Positions 28,873 through 38,116 are shown, numbered from the stretch's first letter. The stretch: 64,000 bases of DNA from CAVZBW01 sp963778465 (GCA_963778465.1 CAVZUK010000003.1:2914001-2978000), one strand, 5' to 3'. Notes: a model not told the origin generated them from the sequence alone. Made by a program: numbers and translations.

Positions 28873-29658
28873 TCAGGCGCGATCGACCACCCGGGGCGCC
28901 GGTCGGACGGTGACGCCGTGCGCCCCCAGGTAGGCCTTGGCCTCGGCGACCGTGTGCTCGCGGCGGTGGAAGATCGAGGCGGCGAGCACCGCGTCGGCGC
29001 CTCCGACGGTGGCCCCCTCGACCAGGTGATCGAGCGTCCCGACCCCCCCGGAGGCCACCACCGGGATGGGCACGGCGTCGACGACCTGGCGGGTCAGCTC
29101 CAGGTCGAACCCGAGCCGCGTGCCGTCGCGGTCCATCGACGTGAGCAGCACCTCGCCGGCACCGAGGTCCGCGCACCGGCGCACCCAGGCGAGCGCGTCG
29201 ATGCCCGTCGGCGTGCGCCCGCCATAGGTACAGACCTCCCAGCCCCCGCCCTCGGCCCTCGCGCGAGCGTCGATCGCCACCACCACGCACTGGGCGCCGA
29301 ACTCCTCGGAGATCTCCGCGACGAGCTCCGGACGCTCGACCGCAGCGGTGTTGACGGAGACCTTCTCCGCGCCGGCCCGGAGCAGCCGCCGGGCGTCCTC
29401 GACCGAGCGCACCCCCCCTCCCACGGTGAAGGGGATGAAGACCTGTTCGGCGGTGCGCGCCACGACGTCGACCATGGTCTCGCGACCGGCCGAGGAGGCG
29501 GAGATGTCGAGGAACGTGAGCTCGTCGGCACCCTCTTCGTCGTAGCGCGCGGCGAGCTCGACGGGGTCGCCGGCGTCGACGAGGTCGACGAACTGCACGC
29601 CCTTCACCACACGGCCCTCGGTCACGTCCAGGCAGGGAATTACGCGGACCGTTCGCAC
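28873..29658 (-). CDS. hisF: Imidazole glycerol phosphate synthase subunit HisF
   Basis: 261 residues. Cyclase half of IGP synthase. Catalytic Asp residues are in IPCLDVTEGRVV and TSMDRDGT, with phosphate loops GGGVRS and ASGGVGT. GTG 29658 begins VRTVRVIPCLD and overlaps the hisA end by 19 bases. It pairs with HisH, encoded two genes upstream. Confidence 0.94.
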   Translation of the reverse strand: MRTVRVIPCLDVTEGRVVKGVQFVDLVDAGDPVELAARYDEEGADELTFLDISASSAGRETMVDVVARTAEQVFIPFTVGGGVRSVEDARRLLRAGAEKVSVNTAAVERPELVAEISEEFGAQCVVVAIDARARAEGGGWEVCTYGGRTPTGIDALAWVRRCADLGAGEVLLTSMDRDGTRLGFDLELTRQVVDAVPIPVVASGGVGTLDHLVEGATVGGADAVLAASIFHRREHTVAEAKAYLGAHGVTVRPAPRVVDRA

Positions 29659-30395
29659 GCCGCCAGGGCCTCCTCCAGGTCGATGCGCTCGTCGAGGAGC
29701 GCCTTGCCCACCACCACTCCCCCGAGCGCCCGGCCGGCCTCCGGCGAGCGCAGCTTGGCCAGCGCCTCGAGGTCGTCGACGGCGCCCACCCCGCCGGACG
29801 CGATGACCGGGATCTCCGTGGCGTCCAGCACCGGGCCGAGGCCGTCGAGATCCGGGCCCTCGAGCGTCCCGTCCTGCTGGATGGCGGTCACCACGACCGC
29901 GCCGAGGGGGAGCCCGGCGATCGACTCGAGCACCGCCGGGACGGAGCGACCCGAGCCCTCCGTCCACCCCCTCTGGGCGGCCTCCAGGGTGCCGTCGGGG
30001 TGCCGGCGGTAGTCGAGGCCGAGGGCCACCTGGTCGGGGAAGCGCGTCGCGCAGCGGGCCAGCAGCTCGGGATCCTCGAGCGCGGCGGTCCCGAGCACGA
30101 CCCGGCACACCCCAGAGGAGAGCAGCTCCTCGGCGTCCCGTTCGCTGCGGACCCCCCCACCGGTCTGCACCCGGGCGGGGTTGTCCCTGGCGATGGCCAT
30201 CACGGTCGGCCGGTTGACGGGCGACGCCGTGCGGGCGGCATCGAGGTCGACGACGTGCAGCCAGCCCGCGCCAGCGGCGCAGAAGCGCCGGGCGAGGGCC
30301 ATGGGGTCCCCGTAGGCGTGCTCCTTGGAGAAGTCGCCGCGATGCAACCGCACCGCGGTGCCCCCCCGCAGGTCGATGGCCGGGTAGAGGTCCAC
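29640..30395 (-). CDS. hisA: ProFAR isomerase HisA
   Basis: 251 residues, TIM barrel related to HisF. Catalytic Asp in YPAIDLRGG and second acid in VTAIQQDGTLEGPD, phosphate loops TGGGVRS and ASGGVGA. The GTG directly abuts the hisH stop. As trpF is separate, this need not be a bifunctional PriA. Confidence 0.92.
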   Translation of the reverse strand: MDLYPAIDLRGGTAVRLHRGDFSKEHAYGDPMALARRFCAAGAGWLHVVDLDAARTASPVNRPTVMAIARDNPARVQTGGGVRSERDAEELLSSGVCRVVLGTAALEDPELLARCATRFPDQVALGLDYRRHPDGTLEAAQRGWTEGSGRSVPAVLESIAGLPLGAVVVTAIQQDGTLEGPDLDGLGPVLDATEIPVIASGGVGAVDDLEALAKLRSPEAGRALGGVVVGKALLDERIDLEEALAACERSA

Positions 30396-30998
30396 TCAGC
30401 CCTCGCAGCGACGCACGAAGTTCGCGAGGACGGCCAGGCCGGCACGCCCGGACTTCTCGGGGTGGAACTGGACCCCCCAGACGTTGTCGCGGGCACAGGC
30501 CGCCGCCACCTCACCGCCGTAGTCGCAGGTGGCGACGGTCTCGGGACCCACCGCCGCCGCGTAGGAGTGGACGAAGTAGAGCCAGGGTGGCGCGTCGAAG
30601 CCGGCCAGGAGCGCCGAGGACCGCCGCTCGACGACCTCGTTCCACTGCATCTGCGGGCGCTTCACGTGCTCCGGCAGCAACCGCACCTCGCCGGCGAAGA
30701 CACCGAGGCCGGCCGCGCCCTCGCTCTCCTCGGACCGCTCGTAGAGAAGCTGGAACCCGATGCAGATGCCGAGGAAGGGCGTCCCCCGGTCGATCACCGA
30801 CGAGACGGCCTCGTCCATACCCGTCGCGGCAAGCGCCGCGCTGCACCTGCCGAAGGCGCCGACGCCCGGCAGCACGACTCCCCGCGCCCCCTTGACCTCG
30901 TCGGGATCCTGCACCAGGCGGGCAGGCGCACCGAGTCGTTGGAGCGCCTTCTCGGCCGATCGGAGGTTGCCGATGCCGTAGTCGCAGACCGCGATCAC
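30396..30998 (-). CDS. hisH: Imidazole glycerol phosphate synthase glutaminase subunit HisH
   Basis: 200 residues, class I glutamine amidotransferase that feeds ammonia to HisF. Catalytic Cys in FLGICIGFQLL, His in GVQFHPEKSG, and oxyanion PGVGAFG. GTG 30998 starts 13 bases after the hisB stop. Confidence 0.94.
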   Translation of the reverse strand: MIAVCDYGIGNLRSAEKALQRLGAPARLVQDPDEVKGARGVVLPGVGAFGRCSAALAATGMDEAVSSVIDRGTPFLGICIGFQLLYERSEESEGAAGLGVFAGEVRLLPEHVKRPQMQWNEVVERRSSALLAGFDAPPWLYFVHSYAAAVGPETVATCDYGGEVAAACARDNVWGVQFHPEKSGRAGLAVLANFVRRCEG

Positions 30999-31011
30999 CG
31001 CGCGTCCTCGG

Positions 31012-31629
31012 TCACAGCGTGCCCTTGGTCGACGGCACGCCCCCGCCCTCCACCCGCACGGCATCGCGCAGGGCCCGGGCCACGCCCTTGAAGCTCGCCT
31101 CCAGGATGTGGTGGGTGTTGCGACCCTCTCGGCGGCGCACGTGCAGCGTGATCGCGGCGGCGGTGGCGAACGCCCGCCAGAACTCCTCGGCCAGCTGGGG
31201 GTCGAACGGTGGCGAGCCGAGGCCCGCCGTGTCCGGCGCGAACGGAACCTCGTAGGCCAGGTAGGGCCGTCCGGAGAGGTCGAGGGCCACCTCGATCAGC
31301 GCCTCGTCGAGGGGTAGCAGGATCGAGGCGAAGCGCCGCACGCCGGCCTTGTCCCCCAGGGCCTCGCCGAGGCACGCGCCGAGGGCGATCCCCACGTCCT
31401 CCACGGTGTGATGGGCGTCCACGTGGAGATCTCCCTTGGCCCGGACCACGAGGTCGAACCCGCCGTGGCGGCCGAGCTGCTCGATCATGTGGTCGAAGAA
31501 CGGCAGGCCGGTGCCGACCTCCACCGACCCCGAGCCGTCGAGGTCGAGGCGCACCTCGATGGCCGTCTCCTTGGTCTCGCGCTGGCGGACCGCGACTCGG
31601 GGGCTCCTCCCCGCCGCTGCTGCGGTCAC
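31012..31629 (-). CDS. hisB: Imidazoleglycerol-phosphate dehydratase
   Basis: 205 residues. Monofunctional dehydratase with the two Mn-binding His clusters VDAHHTVEDVG and NTHHILEASFK and the conserved LPFFDHMIEQLGRHGG. The GTG overlaps the hisC stop by four bases. No phosphatase domain is fused. Confidence 0.94.
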   Translation of the reverse strand: MTAAAAGRSPRVAVRQRETKETAIEVRLDLDGSGSVEVGTGLPFFDHMIEQLGRHGGFDLVVRAKGDLHVDAHHTVEDVGIALGACLGEALGDKAGVRRFASILLPLDEALIEVALDLSGRPYLAYEVPFAPDTAGLGSPPFDPQLAEEFWRAFATAAAITLHVRRREGRNTHHILEASFKGVARALRDAVRVEGGGVPSTKGTL

Positions 31630-32753
31630 CGGAGGCAGGCCTCGAGCGCGTCGAGGAAGCGCCGGTTCTCCTCCGGGGTGCCGATGGTGACCCTCAGGCA
31701 CCCGTCGAGGCCGTCCCACGACGAGCAGTCCCGCACCAGCACCGAGCGGTCCAGCAGGTCGGACCACACCCGCTTGGCGGGACGCCCGAGGGGGCGGAAC
31801 AGGATGAAGTTGGCCTCCGAGGGCCACGTCTCGACGGGCAGGTTCGCCAGACCGGCCTGCACTCGCCCGCGCTCCTCGGTCACGGCCGCCACCCGCTCGC
31901 GCATGGCCGCGTCGTGCTTCAGTGCGAGCAGCCCGGCCAGTTGCGTGGCCGTCGAGAGCCGGTACGGGAGGGCCACCTGCTGGCAGGCGTCGACCACCTC
32001 GGGGTCCGCGACGAGGTAGCCCAGCCGGACGGCGGCGAGTGCCCAGGTCTTGGAGAACGTCCGGACCACCCCGAGGCGCCGGCGGGCGCCCTCCTCGATC
32101 GGCGGCTCCCCCGACGGCGTCCTGCGGGTGGAGGCGGGTGCGGCGCTGGCGCCGCGCAGGTCCAGCGCCGACCAGTGCGCGAACTGGCCGTAGGCCTCGT
32201 CCACCACCACCAGCCCGGGCGCACGCGACAGCACGTGACGCACCAGACCCGGGGGTTCGACCCGGCCCGTCGGGTTGTTCGGCGAGCACAGGAACGTGAT
32301 GACCGGCGAGCACCGCCTCAGGGCGGCATCCACCTCCTCGGGGGCCAGCGTGAAGTCCTCCGCACGCTGGATCGACACCACCGGCGTGCCGGTCAGGCCG
32401 GCGATGTGGCGGTGCAGCGAGTAGGTGGGCTCGAAGGTGAGCACCTCACGCGTCGGCCCGCCGTAGGCGAGCAGCAGCGACTGCAGGACCTCGTTGGACC
32501 CGTTGGCGCAGAACACCTCCGCCGGCTCGATCCCGTGGTGCTTGGCGATCGCCTCTCGCAGCTCGGCGCCGTCGCGGTCGGGGTAGCGGTGGAAGTCGAT
32601 CCTCCCGACCTCGCGCGCGTACTCCTCCCGCCACTCCGGAGGTGGCCCGAAGGGGGATTCGTTGGTGTTGAGGCGGACCTCCACGTCGACCTGAGGCGAG
32701 TGGTATCCCGTCAGGGCCTCCAGGTCGGGGCGGAGGGAGGGCAGGCCGCTCAT
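31626..32753 (-). CDS. hisC: Histidinol-phosphate aminotransferase
   Basis: 375 residues, fold-type I PLP enzyme. Key features are RLNTNESPFGPP, CSPNNPTG, VVVDEAYGQF, and RTFSKTWALAAVRLGY with the PLP Lys. An unusual 25-residue Ala/Ser/Arg-rich insert (ASAAPASTRRTPSGE) interrupts the region before the PLP Lys. ATG overlaps the hisD stop. Confidence 0.92.
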   Translation of the reverse strand: MSGLPSLRPDLEALTGYHSPQVDVEVRLNTNESPFGPPPEWREEYAREVGRIDFHRYPDRDGAELREAIAKHHGIEPAEVFCANGSNEVLQSLLLAYGGPTREVLTFEPTYSLHRHIAGLTGTPVVSIQRAEDFTLAPEEVDAALRRCSPVITFLCSPNNPTGRVEPPGLVRHVLSRAPGLVVVDEAYGQFAHWSALDLRGASAAPASTRRTPSGEPPIEEGARRRLGVVRTFSKTWALAAVRLGYLVADPEVVDACQQVALPYRLSTATQLAGLLALKHDAAMRERVAAVTEERGRVQAGLANLPVETWPSEANFILFRPLGRPAKRVWSDLLDRSVLVRDCSSWDGLDGCLRVTIGTPEENRRFLDALEACLR

Positions 32754-34036
32754 CCGCGGAGCCTCACGGACTCGGCGTGGGCGGGCAGGCCCTCGGTCGT
32801 GGCCAGGATCGCCACGTGGTGACCCAGGGCGGCCAGTCCCTCGGGCGAAACCGTCACCGCGTGGATGTGGCGCCGGAAGTCCTCCGCCCGCAACGCCGAT
32901 CCGAATCGTGCCGTCCGGTGGGTGGGAAGGACGTGGTTGGGGCCCGCGAGGTAGTCGCCGACGCTCGCCGGCGACCAGGGCCCACAGAAGACGGCACCGG
33001 CCGACCGCACGAGGGCGAGCAGGTCCTCGGCTCCGTCCACGAGGAGCTCCAGGTGCTCCGGAGCCACCACGTTGGACACCGCGATCGCGGCCGCGGCGTC
33101 GTCGACGAGGCAGGCATAGCCGCCGCTCGCCAGGGTGGACTCGAGCAGCAGGCGCCGGGGGGACGCCGCCACCATCGCGTCGAGCCGCTCGTCCACGGCC
33201 TCGAGTACGGAGGGGTCCCACGTCACGAGCCAGGCCAGGCCGTCGGGGCCGTGCTCCGCCTGGACCATCAGGTCGACGGCGGCAAGCTCGGGAGCGGTCT
33301 CGGGCCCGGCGATCACCACGACCTCCGAGGGGCCGGCAAAGGCCGAGGCCACGCCCACCGCACCGCTCACCTGTCGCTTGGCCTCGGCGACGTACTGGTT
33401 CCCCGGTCCGACCACGACGTCGACCGCGGCGATGCTCTCGGTGCCGTAGGCCAGTGCGGCGATCGCCTGCGCTCCCCCGACGGGGTGCACCTCGCCCACC
33501 CCGGCCACCGCGGCGGCGGCCAGCGTGGCGTCGTCGATGCGGCCGTCGGGCCCCGGCGGCACGCACAGCGCCACGTCCTCGACCCCGGCCACCCGGGCGG
33601 GGGCGGCGCACATGAGCACGGTGGACGGGTAGCGGGCACGCCCGCCCGGCGCGTAGCACCCCACCCGGGCCACGGGGCGCACCAGGTTCCGCACGGAGAT
33701 GCCCTCCGAGCGGAAGACCGGGTCGTCTGCGATCTCGCTCTCCCACGCGTGGTACTCCCGGATGCGCCGGTAGGCGACCTCGAGGGCGAGCCGCAGCTCC
33801 CCGGGCACCCGGTCCAGCGCGGCCTCGATCTCCTCCGCCGGCACGGTCAGGGAGTCGAGCTCGACCCCGTCGAGCTTCACGGTGAGCTCGCGGAGCGCGT
33901 CGTCGCCGTCGCGGCGCACCATGGCGAGGATCTCGGCCACGGCGTCGTGGACCCCCGCCCCGGGGTCCGGGGGGCGGGGAAGGACGTCGCTCAGGCCGTC
34001 GCGACGGCCGCGAAGATCGAGGCGGGTCAGGGCCAT
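32750..34036 (-). CDS. hisD: Histidinol dehydrogenase
   Basis: 428 residues, first gene of the his-trp run. Zn- and NAD-dependent oxidation of histidinol to histidine. ARYPSTVLM, VGGAQAIAALAYGTE, VVGPGNQYVAEAKR, EHGPDG, EHLELLV and GPNHVLPT all match HisD. The 89 bases upstream (34037-34125), shared with a divergent small gene, must hold the operon promoter; I cannot identify a clear -35/-10 pair. Confidence 0.95.
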   Translation of the reverse strand: MALTRLDLRGRRDGLSDVLPRPPDPGAGVHDAVAEILAMVRRDGDDALRELTVKLDGVELDSLTVPAEEIEAALDRVPGELRLALEVAYRRIREYHAWESEIADDPVFRSEGISVRNLVRPVARVGCYAPGGRARYPSTVLMCAAPARVAGVEDVALCVPPGPDGRIDDATLAAAAVAGVGEVHPVGGAQAIAALAYGTESIAAVDVVVGPGNQYVAEAKRQVSGAVGVASAFAGPSEVVVIAGPETAPELAAVDLMVQAEHGPDGLAWLVTWDPSVLEAVDERLDAMVAASPRRLLLESTLASGGYACLVDDAAAAIAVSNVVAPEHLELLVDGAEDLLALVRSAGAVFCGPWSPASVGDYLAGPNHVLPTHRTARFGSALRAEDFRRHIHAVTVSPEGLAALGHHVAILATTEGLPAHAESVRLRG

Positions 34037-34125
34037 GGCCCCTCGATGCTACCTGGGCCGGCTGGGGGCCCAGGAGCCTTCCGGCACCGCTGGCTGGTCG
34101 GATGCCGAGCGACGGCCCAAGGGCC

Positions 34126-34314
34126 ATGATCTCGTGTGTGGTCTCCCGCGGCGAGCTCTCCTCGATCACCTCCTCGCTCGACGAGATCGCCCGTCGGGTG
34201 AGCGCGGCGGCCGAGGAGGAGAGCGGCTCGGGCCACGACGCCCTGGCGACCGATCTCTTCGCGGTCGAGCGAGCCCTCCGGGAGGCGTTGCGGCGGATGG
34301 CCCGCCTCAGCTGA
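34126..34314 (+). CDS. Small helical protein, function unknown
   Basis: 62 residues from ATG 34126. Predicted mostly helical (SSITSSLDEIARRVS, then ATDLFAVERALREALRRM). It is divergent from hisD. No motif is recognised. Such short acidic-basic helical proteins are common in actinobacterial genomes; coding status rests on a plausible composition and a clean stop, so confidence is moderate. Confidence 0.5.
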   Translation: MISCVVSRGELSSITSSLDEIARRVSAAAEEESGSGHDALATDLFAVERALREALRRMARLS

Positions 34315-34403
34315 GCGGCGGGCCGCCCCCCGGATGGCGAGAGTCCCGACGGCGAGTGGTGTGACGGAGAGCGGCCGACCGCGAGGGGCCTGACCGTGAG
34401 CGG

Positions 34404-34799
34404 TCAGACGGCGTAGAGGACGAGCTCGTACCCGAGGAGCTCGCTCGACGTCCTCAGGGAGTGCTGCCTGCCGGCCACGACGGCCGCATTGCGGCGGGCC
34501 GCGCAGTCGGCCACCGAGGCGCTGACCAGGTCGCCCGTTCCCGCCCGGGCGGCCAGCTCGCCGAGCCGCTCGGCGCCGTCCTCCTCGAGCACCTCGACCT
34601 CGGACCCGGCGAGCATCGCCCGCAGGTAGTCCCCGCGGACCTCCGTGCGGAAGCCCTCGGCCACCACGGGGGCGGGCACCACCGGGACGATGCCGTTCGA
34701 GAGGGCAGCACGGTGGAGGGCCCACATCATCCGGTCCCCCCGGGCCGCCGCCCGGAGCGCTGCGACGCCGTAGACGAGCCCGTGGCGGTGGGTGGCCAC
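34404..34799 (-). CDS. PIN-like toxin of a VapBC-type pair, apparently catalytically degenerate
   Basis: 131 residues. The pattern ARGDRMMWALHRAAL, VVPAPVVAEGF, RAGTGDLVSASVAD and the C-terminal ELVLYAV follows an actinobacterial PIN family that I know as YDTGxL..AAERGDR..WALH, GTxDVVDA, VVTSDPDD. At the expected acidic positions this protein has Gly in LVYGVAAL, Ala in AAARGDR, Ser in DLVSA and no Asp in VVAGRQHS. Only the first Asp of the third motif remains. It starts three bases after the antitoxin stop. It may be an inactive toxin or a fold reused for another role. Confidence 0.72.
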   Translation of the reverse strand: MATHRHGLVYGVAALRAAARGDRMMWALHRAALSNGIVPVVPAPVVAEGFRTEVRGDYLRAMLAGSEVEVLEEDGAERLGELAARAGTGDLVSASVADCAARRNAAVVAGRQHSLRTSSELLGYELVLYAV

Positions 34800-34802
34800 C
34801 GG

Positions 34803-35066
34803 CTACCGGCGGCGCACGCGGGACGCCATGCCCGAGACTCCCGACAGCAAGCGGCTGAGCAGGGCCTCGCCGGCGGCGATCTCCTCCGCGGTGAGGGCCC
34901 CGGATCCCGCCTCCCAATCGGCGACGCCCCGCAGGCCCTCCCGGACGCGCAGTTGCCGTTCCGCCGCCGCGGAGAGCCAGGCGCTGAAGGACATGCCGTC
35001 CTGCTGGGCCGCCTCCTCGACGGCACTGGCCACGTCCTGGGAGAGCGAGACCGATCGCTTGGTCAC
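34803..35066 (-). CDS. Antitoxin-like protein with N-terminal DNA-binding motif
   Basis: 87 residues from GTG 35066. TKRSVSLSQDVASAVEEAAQQ reads as a ribbon-helix-helix strand and first helix, followed by SFSAWLSAAAERQL. The acidic C-terminal half (DWEAGSGALTAEEIAAGEALL) would be the toxin-binding part. The stop is immediately followed by the PIN-like gene, the normal antitoxin-then-toxin order, so autoregulation of the pair is expected. Confidence 0.78.
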   Translation of the reverse strand: MTKRSVSLSQDVASAVEEAAQQDGMSFSAWLSAAAERQLRVREGLRGVADWEAGSGALTAEEIAAGEALLSRLLSGVSGMASRVRRR

Positions 35067-35121
35067 CACGGCTTCCCAGGGTAACACCGTGGGTAGCACT
35101 GCGGACCGGTCGCGGCGGCCC

Positions 35122-35835
35122 TCAGGAACCGGCCAGCCGGATAGTCGAAGAGGGGCAGATGTCCTCGAGCACGCACTCGGCGCACCGGGGCTTGCGCGCC
35201 GTGCAGGTGGCGCGACCGTGCAGGATCAGCCGCAGGCTGAGCGTCCCCCATTCGGCCTCGGGGACCAGGGCGTCGAGGTCCTGCTCGACCTGCACCGGAT
35301 CCGTCGACGTGGTCAGGCCGAGGCGCCGGGCGATGCGCCCCACATGGGTGTCGACGGGCAGGCCGGGGAGGTCGAAGGCCACGCTGCGCACGACGTTGCC
35401 GGTCTTGCGACCGACGCCCGGCAGGGTGACGAGGTCTTCGAGCGAGGTGGGGACCTGGCTGCCAAACCGCTCCACGAGGCCGTCCGCCATCCCGAGCAGG
35501 CTCCTCGTCTTGCTCCGGTAGAAGCCCGTCGGGCGGATCAGGGTCTCGACGCGTTCGGGATCGGCCGCAGCCAGGTCCTCGGGCTCGGGATAGGCGGCAA
35601 AGAGGGCGGGCGTCACCTCGTTGACCTTCGCGTCGGTGCACTGGGCCGAGAGGATGGTCGCCTCGAGCAGCTGGAACGGGTTGTCGTGGCGCAGCGCGCA
35701 GAGCTGTTCCGCGGATCCGGGAAAGAGGTCGGCCAGGCGCCCCACGACGGTGGCGGCCCTGCGGCGCAACGTCGCACGAGAGGGGGATCGGGCCCCCGCC
35801 CGGCGTGCCGGGGGAGCCTTCTTGGCCGGGGTCAC
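35122..35835 (-). CDS. nth: Endonuclease III (DNA glycosylase/AP lyase)
   Basis: 237 residues. Removes oxidised pyrimidines. The helix-hairpin-helix LPGVGRKTGNVV carries the catalytic Lys, the Asp is in VDTHVGRIARRLG, and the C-terminal 4Fe-4S cluster has the C-x6-C-x2-C-x5-C spacing (CTARKPRCAECVLEDIC). A basic Ala/Pro/Lys/Arg N-terminal tail of 30 residues precedes the core. GTG 35835. Confidence 0.94.
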   Translation of the reverse strand: MTPAKKAPPARRAGARSPSRATLRRRAATVVGRLADLFPGSAEQLCALRHDNPFQLLEATILSAQCTDAKVNEVTPALFAAYPEPEDLAAADPERVETLIRPTGFYRSKTRSLLGMADGLVERFGSQVPTSLEDLVTLPGVGRKTGNVVRSVAFDLPGLPVDTHVGRIARRLGLTTSTDPVQVEQDLDALVPEAEWGTLSLRLILHGRATCTARKPRCAECVLEDICPSSTIRLAGS

Positions 35836-35886
35836 GCGGGGAGGATACCGGCGACCTGCCCCCCGACTCTCGCTACGGTGCGCTGG

Positions 35887-36870
35887 ATGAGCACCACCTC
35901 GGTCACCGTGCGCCGCGAGCTGTCCCCGGGGGAGCTCGACGCCGTGAAGGGGCTCCTCGACGCGGCGGCCGCGTCCGACGGCCAGCGGCCCATGGGCGAC
36001 CAGGCGTGGCTCGATCTCCTCCACGGCGCGCCCGGCTCGAGCACCCTGCTCGACGGCCGGCCCGGTGACGGCCTGGCAGGCGTGGCCCAGCTGAGCCGTC
36101 TCCCGCGCTCGTGGACCCTCGAGGTGGCGCTGCACCCGGCCCACCGGGGGGAGGGCGTCGGCGCTCGGCTGGTGACCGCCGCGCTCGACGTCGTGGGCCG
36201 GGAGGGTGTTGCCCCGGTCGACTACTGGATCCCGATGGTCGACGAGGCGCGCGACCGAGAGGCCCAAGCCGCAGGCTTCCGGCCCCAGCGCGATCTACTC
36301 CAGCTGCGCCGCCCGCTCCCGGTGCCCACCGGAGAGCGCGGCGGGGCTCCCGAGATCGCCCTCCGGGCCTTTCGACGCGGTCAGGACGAGGAGGTCTGGC
36401 TGGCAGTCAACAACCGCGCCTTCGCCGACCATCCCGAGCAGGGAGCCTGGCAGCTCGAGCACCTGCGCGAGCGCGAGCAGGAACCCTGGTTCGACGCCGA
36501 GGGCTTCCTTCTCCACTGGCGGGACGGATCGCTCGCCGGATCCTGCTGGACCAAGGTTCACCGCGACACCGAGCCCGAGATGGGCGAGATCTACGTCATC
36601 TCGGTCAACCCGGACTTCCAGGGCCTCGGGCTCGGCAGGAGCCTGACGCTCGCCGGCCTCGACTGGCTGGCGGCACGCGGGCTCGAGGTCGGCATGCTCT
36701 ACGTGGACGGGGACAACGAGCCGGCCCGGGCGCTCTACGCCTCCCTCGGCTTCACCCTCCACCACACCGATCGCGAGTACCGGCTATCCGGTGCTGACCC
36801 CGATGGCCCGACCGATGCCGTAGGTGATGCCGGCCGCGATCACGACGACCACGACCTGCCGGAGGGCTGA
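35887..36870 (+). CDS. mshD: Mycothiol synthase
   Basis: 327 residues with two tandem GNAT domains. Acetylates the cysteine amine in the last step of mycothiol synthesis. The first acetyl-CoA loop is HPAHRGEGVGARL; the second is NPDFQGLGLGRSL, followed by MLYVDGDNEPARALYASLGF as in MshD. Its presence is the clearest actinobacterial marker in the window. The last 25 or so residues are Asp/Gly-rich and lie in an 87-base convergent overlap with the VIT gene. Confidence 0.93.
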   Translation: MSTTSVTVRRELSPGELDAVKGLLDAAAASDGQRPMGDQAWLDLLHGAPGSSTLLDGRPGDGLAGVAQLSRLPRSWTLEVALHPAHRGEGVGARLVTAALDVVGREGVAPVDYWIPMVDEARDREAQAAGFRPQRDLLQLRRPLPVPTGERGGAPEIALRAFRRGQDEEVWLAVNNRAFADHPEQGAWQLEHLREREQEPWFDAEGFLLHWRDGSLAGSCWTKVHRDTEPEMGEIYVISVNPDFQGLGLGRSLTLAGLDWLAARGLEVGMLYVDGDNEPARALYASLGFTLHHTDREYRLSGADPDGPTDAVGDAGRDHDDHDLPEG

Positions 36871-37506
36871 CCGCCACGGGGAGCGGGCGGTGAAGATCCC
36901 GAGCGCCCATCCCACGATCGTCGAAGCCACGAGCGCGATCACGATCGAGGCCACCTCCGCCCCGACGCCGGCGGTGACGAGCCAAGGGATGAGCGGCAGC
37001 AGGGCGCCCACCGAGAAGGCGAGGAACGAGGAGACCGCGGCCTGGATCGGCGACCCGATCGACTGCGGGTTGATCCCGAGCTCTTCGCGGGCGTGGGTGT
37101 CGAGCGCCAGGTCGGGATCCCGCATGACGTTGTCGGCCAGGTCCCGCGCCACCTCCGGATGGATCCCCCGCTCGGTGTAGAGCGTCTGCAGCTCCTCGCG
37201 TTCCATCTCCGGCGCCTCCGCCAAGGACTGCCGTTCGACCTCGAGCTCGCGTTCGATGAGCTCGCGCTGGGCCTGCATCGAGACGTACTCGCCGGCCGCC
37301 ATCGAGAAGGCGCCCGCGATGAGCCCGGCGAGCCCGGCCAGACGCACGAACGTGCCGTTCGGGTGGGCGCCGGCGACGCCGAGGATCAGCGAGACGTTGG
37401 TGACCAGGCCGTCGCTCACGCCGAAGACCGCCGCGCGAGGGCCGCCGCCGGTCACGTCACGATGGCGGTGCCCCTCGTACGTCTGCGGTCGCCTCACCGA
37501 CCGCAT
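36784..37506 (-). CDS. VIT1/CCC1 family transporter (DUF125)
   Basis: About 240 residues. Family members move Fe(II) or Mn(II) into vacuoles or across the membrane. N-terminal GVSDGLVTNVSLILGVAG and GAFSMAAGEYVSMQAQREL are the signature; the cytosolic ERELEVER..EEL..LY.ERG stretch is the metal-binding helix domain, and three C-terminal membrane segments follow. ATG 37506 (MRSVRRPQTYEG) is chosen; ATGs at 37527 and 37536 are also in frame. Confidence 0.9.
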   Translation of the reverse strand: MRSVRRPQTYEGHRHRDVTGGGPRAAVFGVSDGLVTNVSLILGVAGAHPNGTFVRLAGLAGLIAGAFSMAAGEYVSMQAQRELIERELEVERQSLAEAPEMEREELQTLYTERGIHPEVARDLADNVMRDPDLALDTHAREELGINPQSIGSPIQAAVSSFLAFSVGALLPLIPWLVTAGVGAEVASIVIALVASTIVGWALGIFTARSPWRSALRQVVVVVIAAGITYGIGRAIGVSTG

Positions 37507-37674
37507 GCTAGGCCCGGGCCCGACCATCCCGGGCATGCAAGGCCGTCCGGAATTGTGCCCTTAGGCAGGGCGAATGCCGCGACGACGGCGCCGGTTACGA
37601 CGCGACAGGGTGACCCCGTCGAAGCCGCCCGGGCCGTCCGGTGCGCGCCGGGCGGGTGCGCGAGACTGGTTGCC

Positions 37675-38046
37675 ATGGCGTCATCGCAGCTCAAGTGGTT
37701 GGACAACAGTCAGCCTCAGACCCTGCAGGGAGCCGTCCTGTTGAGCTATATCAACGCGTTCTTCGGCCTGCTCGGCCTGATCACCGGGGCCGGAGTTCTC
37801 GCGCTCTTTCTGCTCGTCGAGGGCGGAGCCGCCCTCGCCATCGCCAACGAGCGACGCTGGGGTTACTACACCGCAGTCGTGGCGTCCGTCCTGTACCTCT
37901 GCCTGGAGGTGCTGTTCCTGGCGTTCTCGGTGCTGTCGCTGAGCTTCTCCATCTGGGTGCTGCTCAACCTGGCGTTCGCCGTGGTCCTCGTCGCGCTGTT
38001 GCTGCATCGCCAGAGCCGCGAGTACCAGCGCGTCTGGTTCCACTGA
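37675..38046 (+). CDS. Small four-helix integral membrane protein
   Basis: 123 residues, ATG 37675. Four hydrophobic segments: AFFGLLGLITGAGVLALFLL, AVVASVLYLCLEVLFLAF, and a final pair around SLSFSIWVLLNLAFAVV, ending in a basic tail HRQSREYQRVWFH. Similar small proteins occur widely in actinobacteria with no assigned role. It faces the divergent VIT gene. Confidence 0.75.
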   Translation: MASSQLKWLDNSQPQTLQGAVLLSYINAFFGLLGLITGAGVLALFLLVEGGAALAIANERRWGYYTAVVASVLYLCLEVLFLAFSVLSLSFSIWVLLNLAFAVVLVALLLHRQSREYQRVWFH

Positions 38047-38116
38047 TGGCCTGACGGCGATCGCCGGATCGCTCGGGCGCTCCGGGCCCACCGACCGGCG
38101 TGATCTATGGTGCGGC

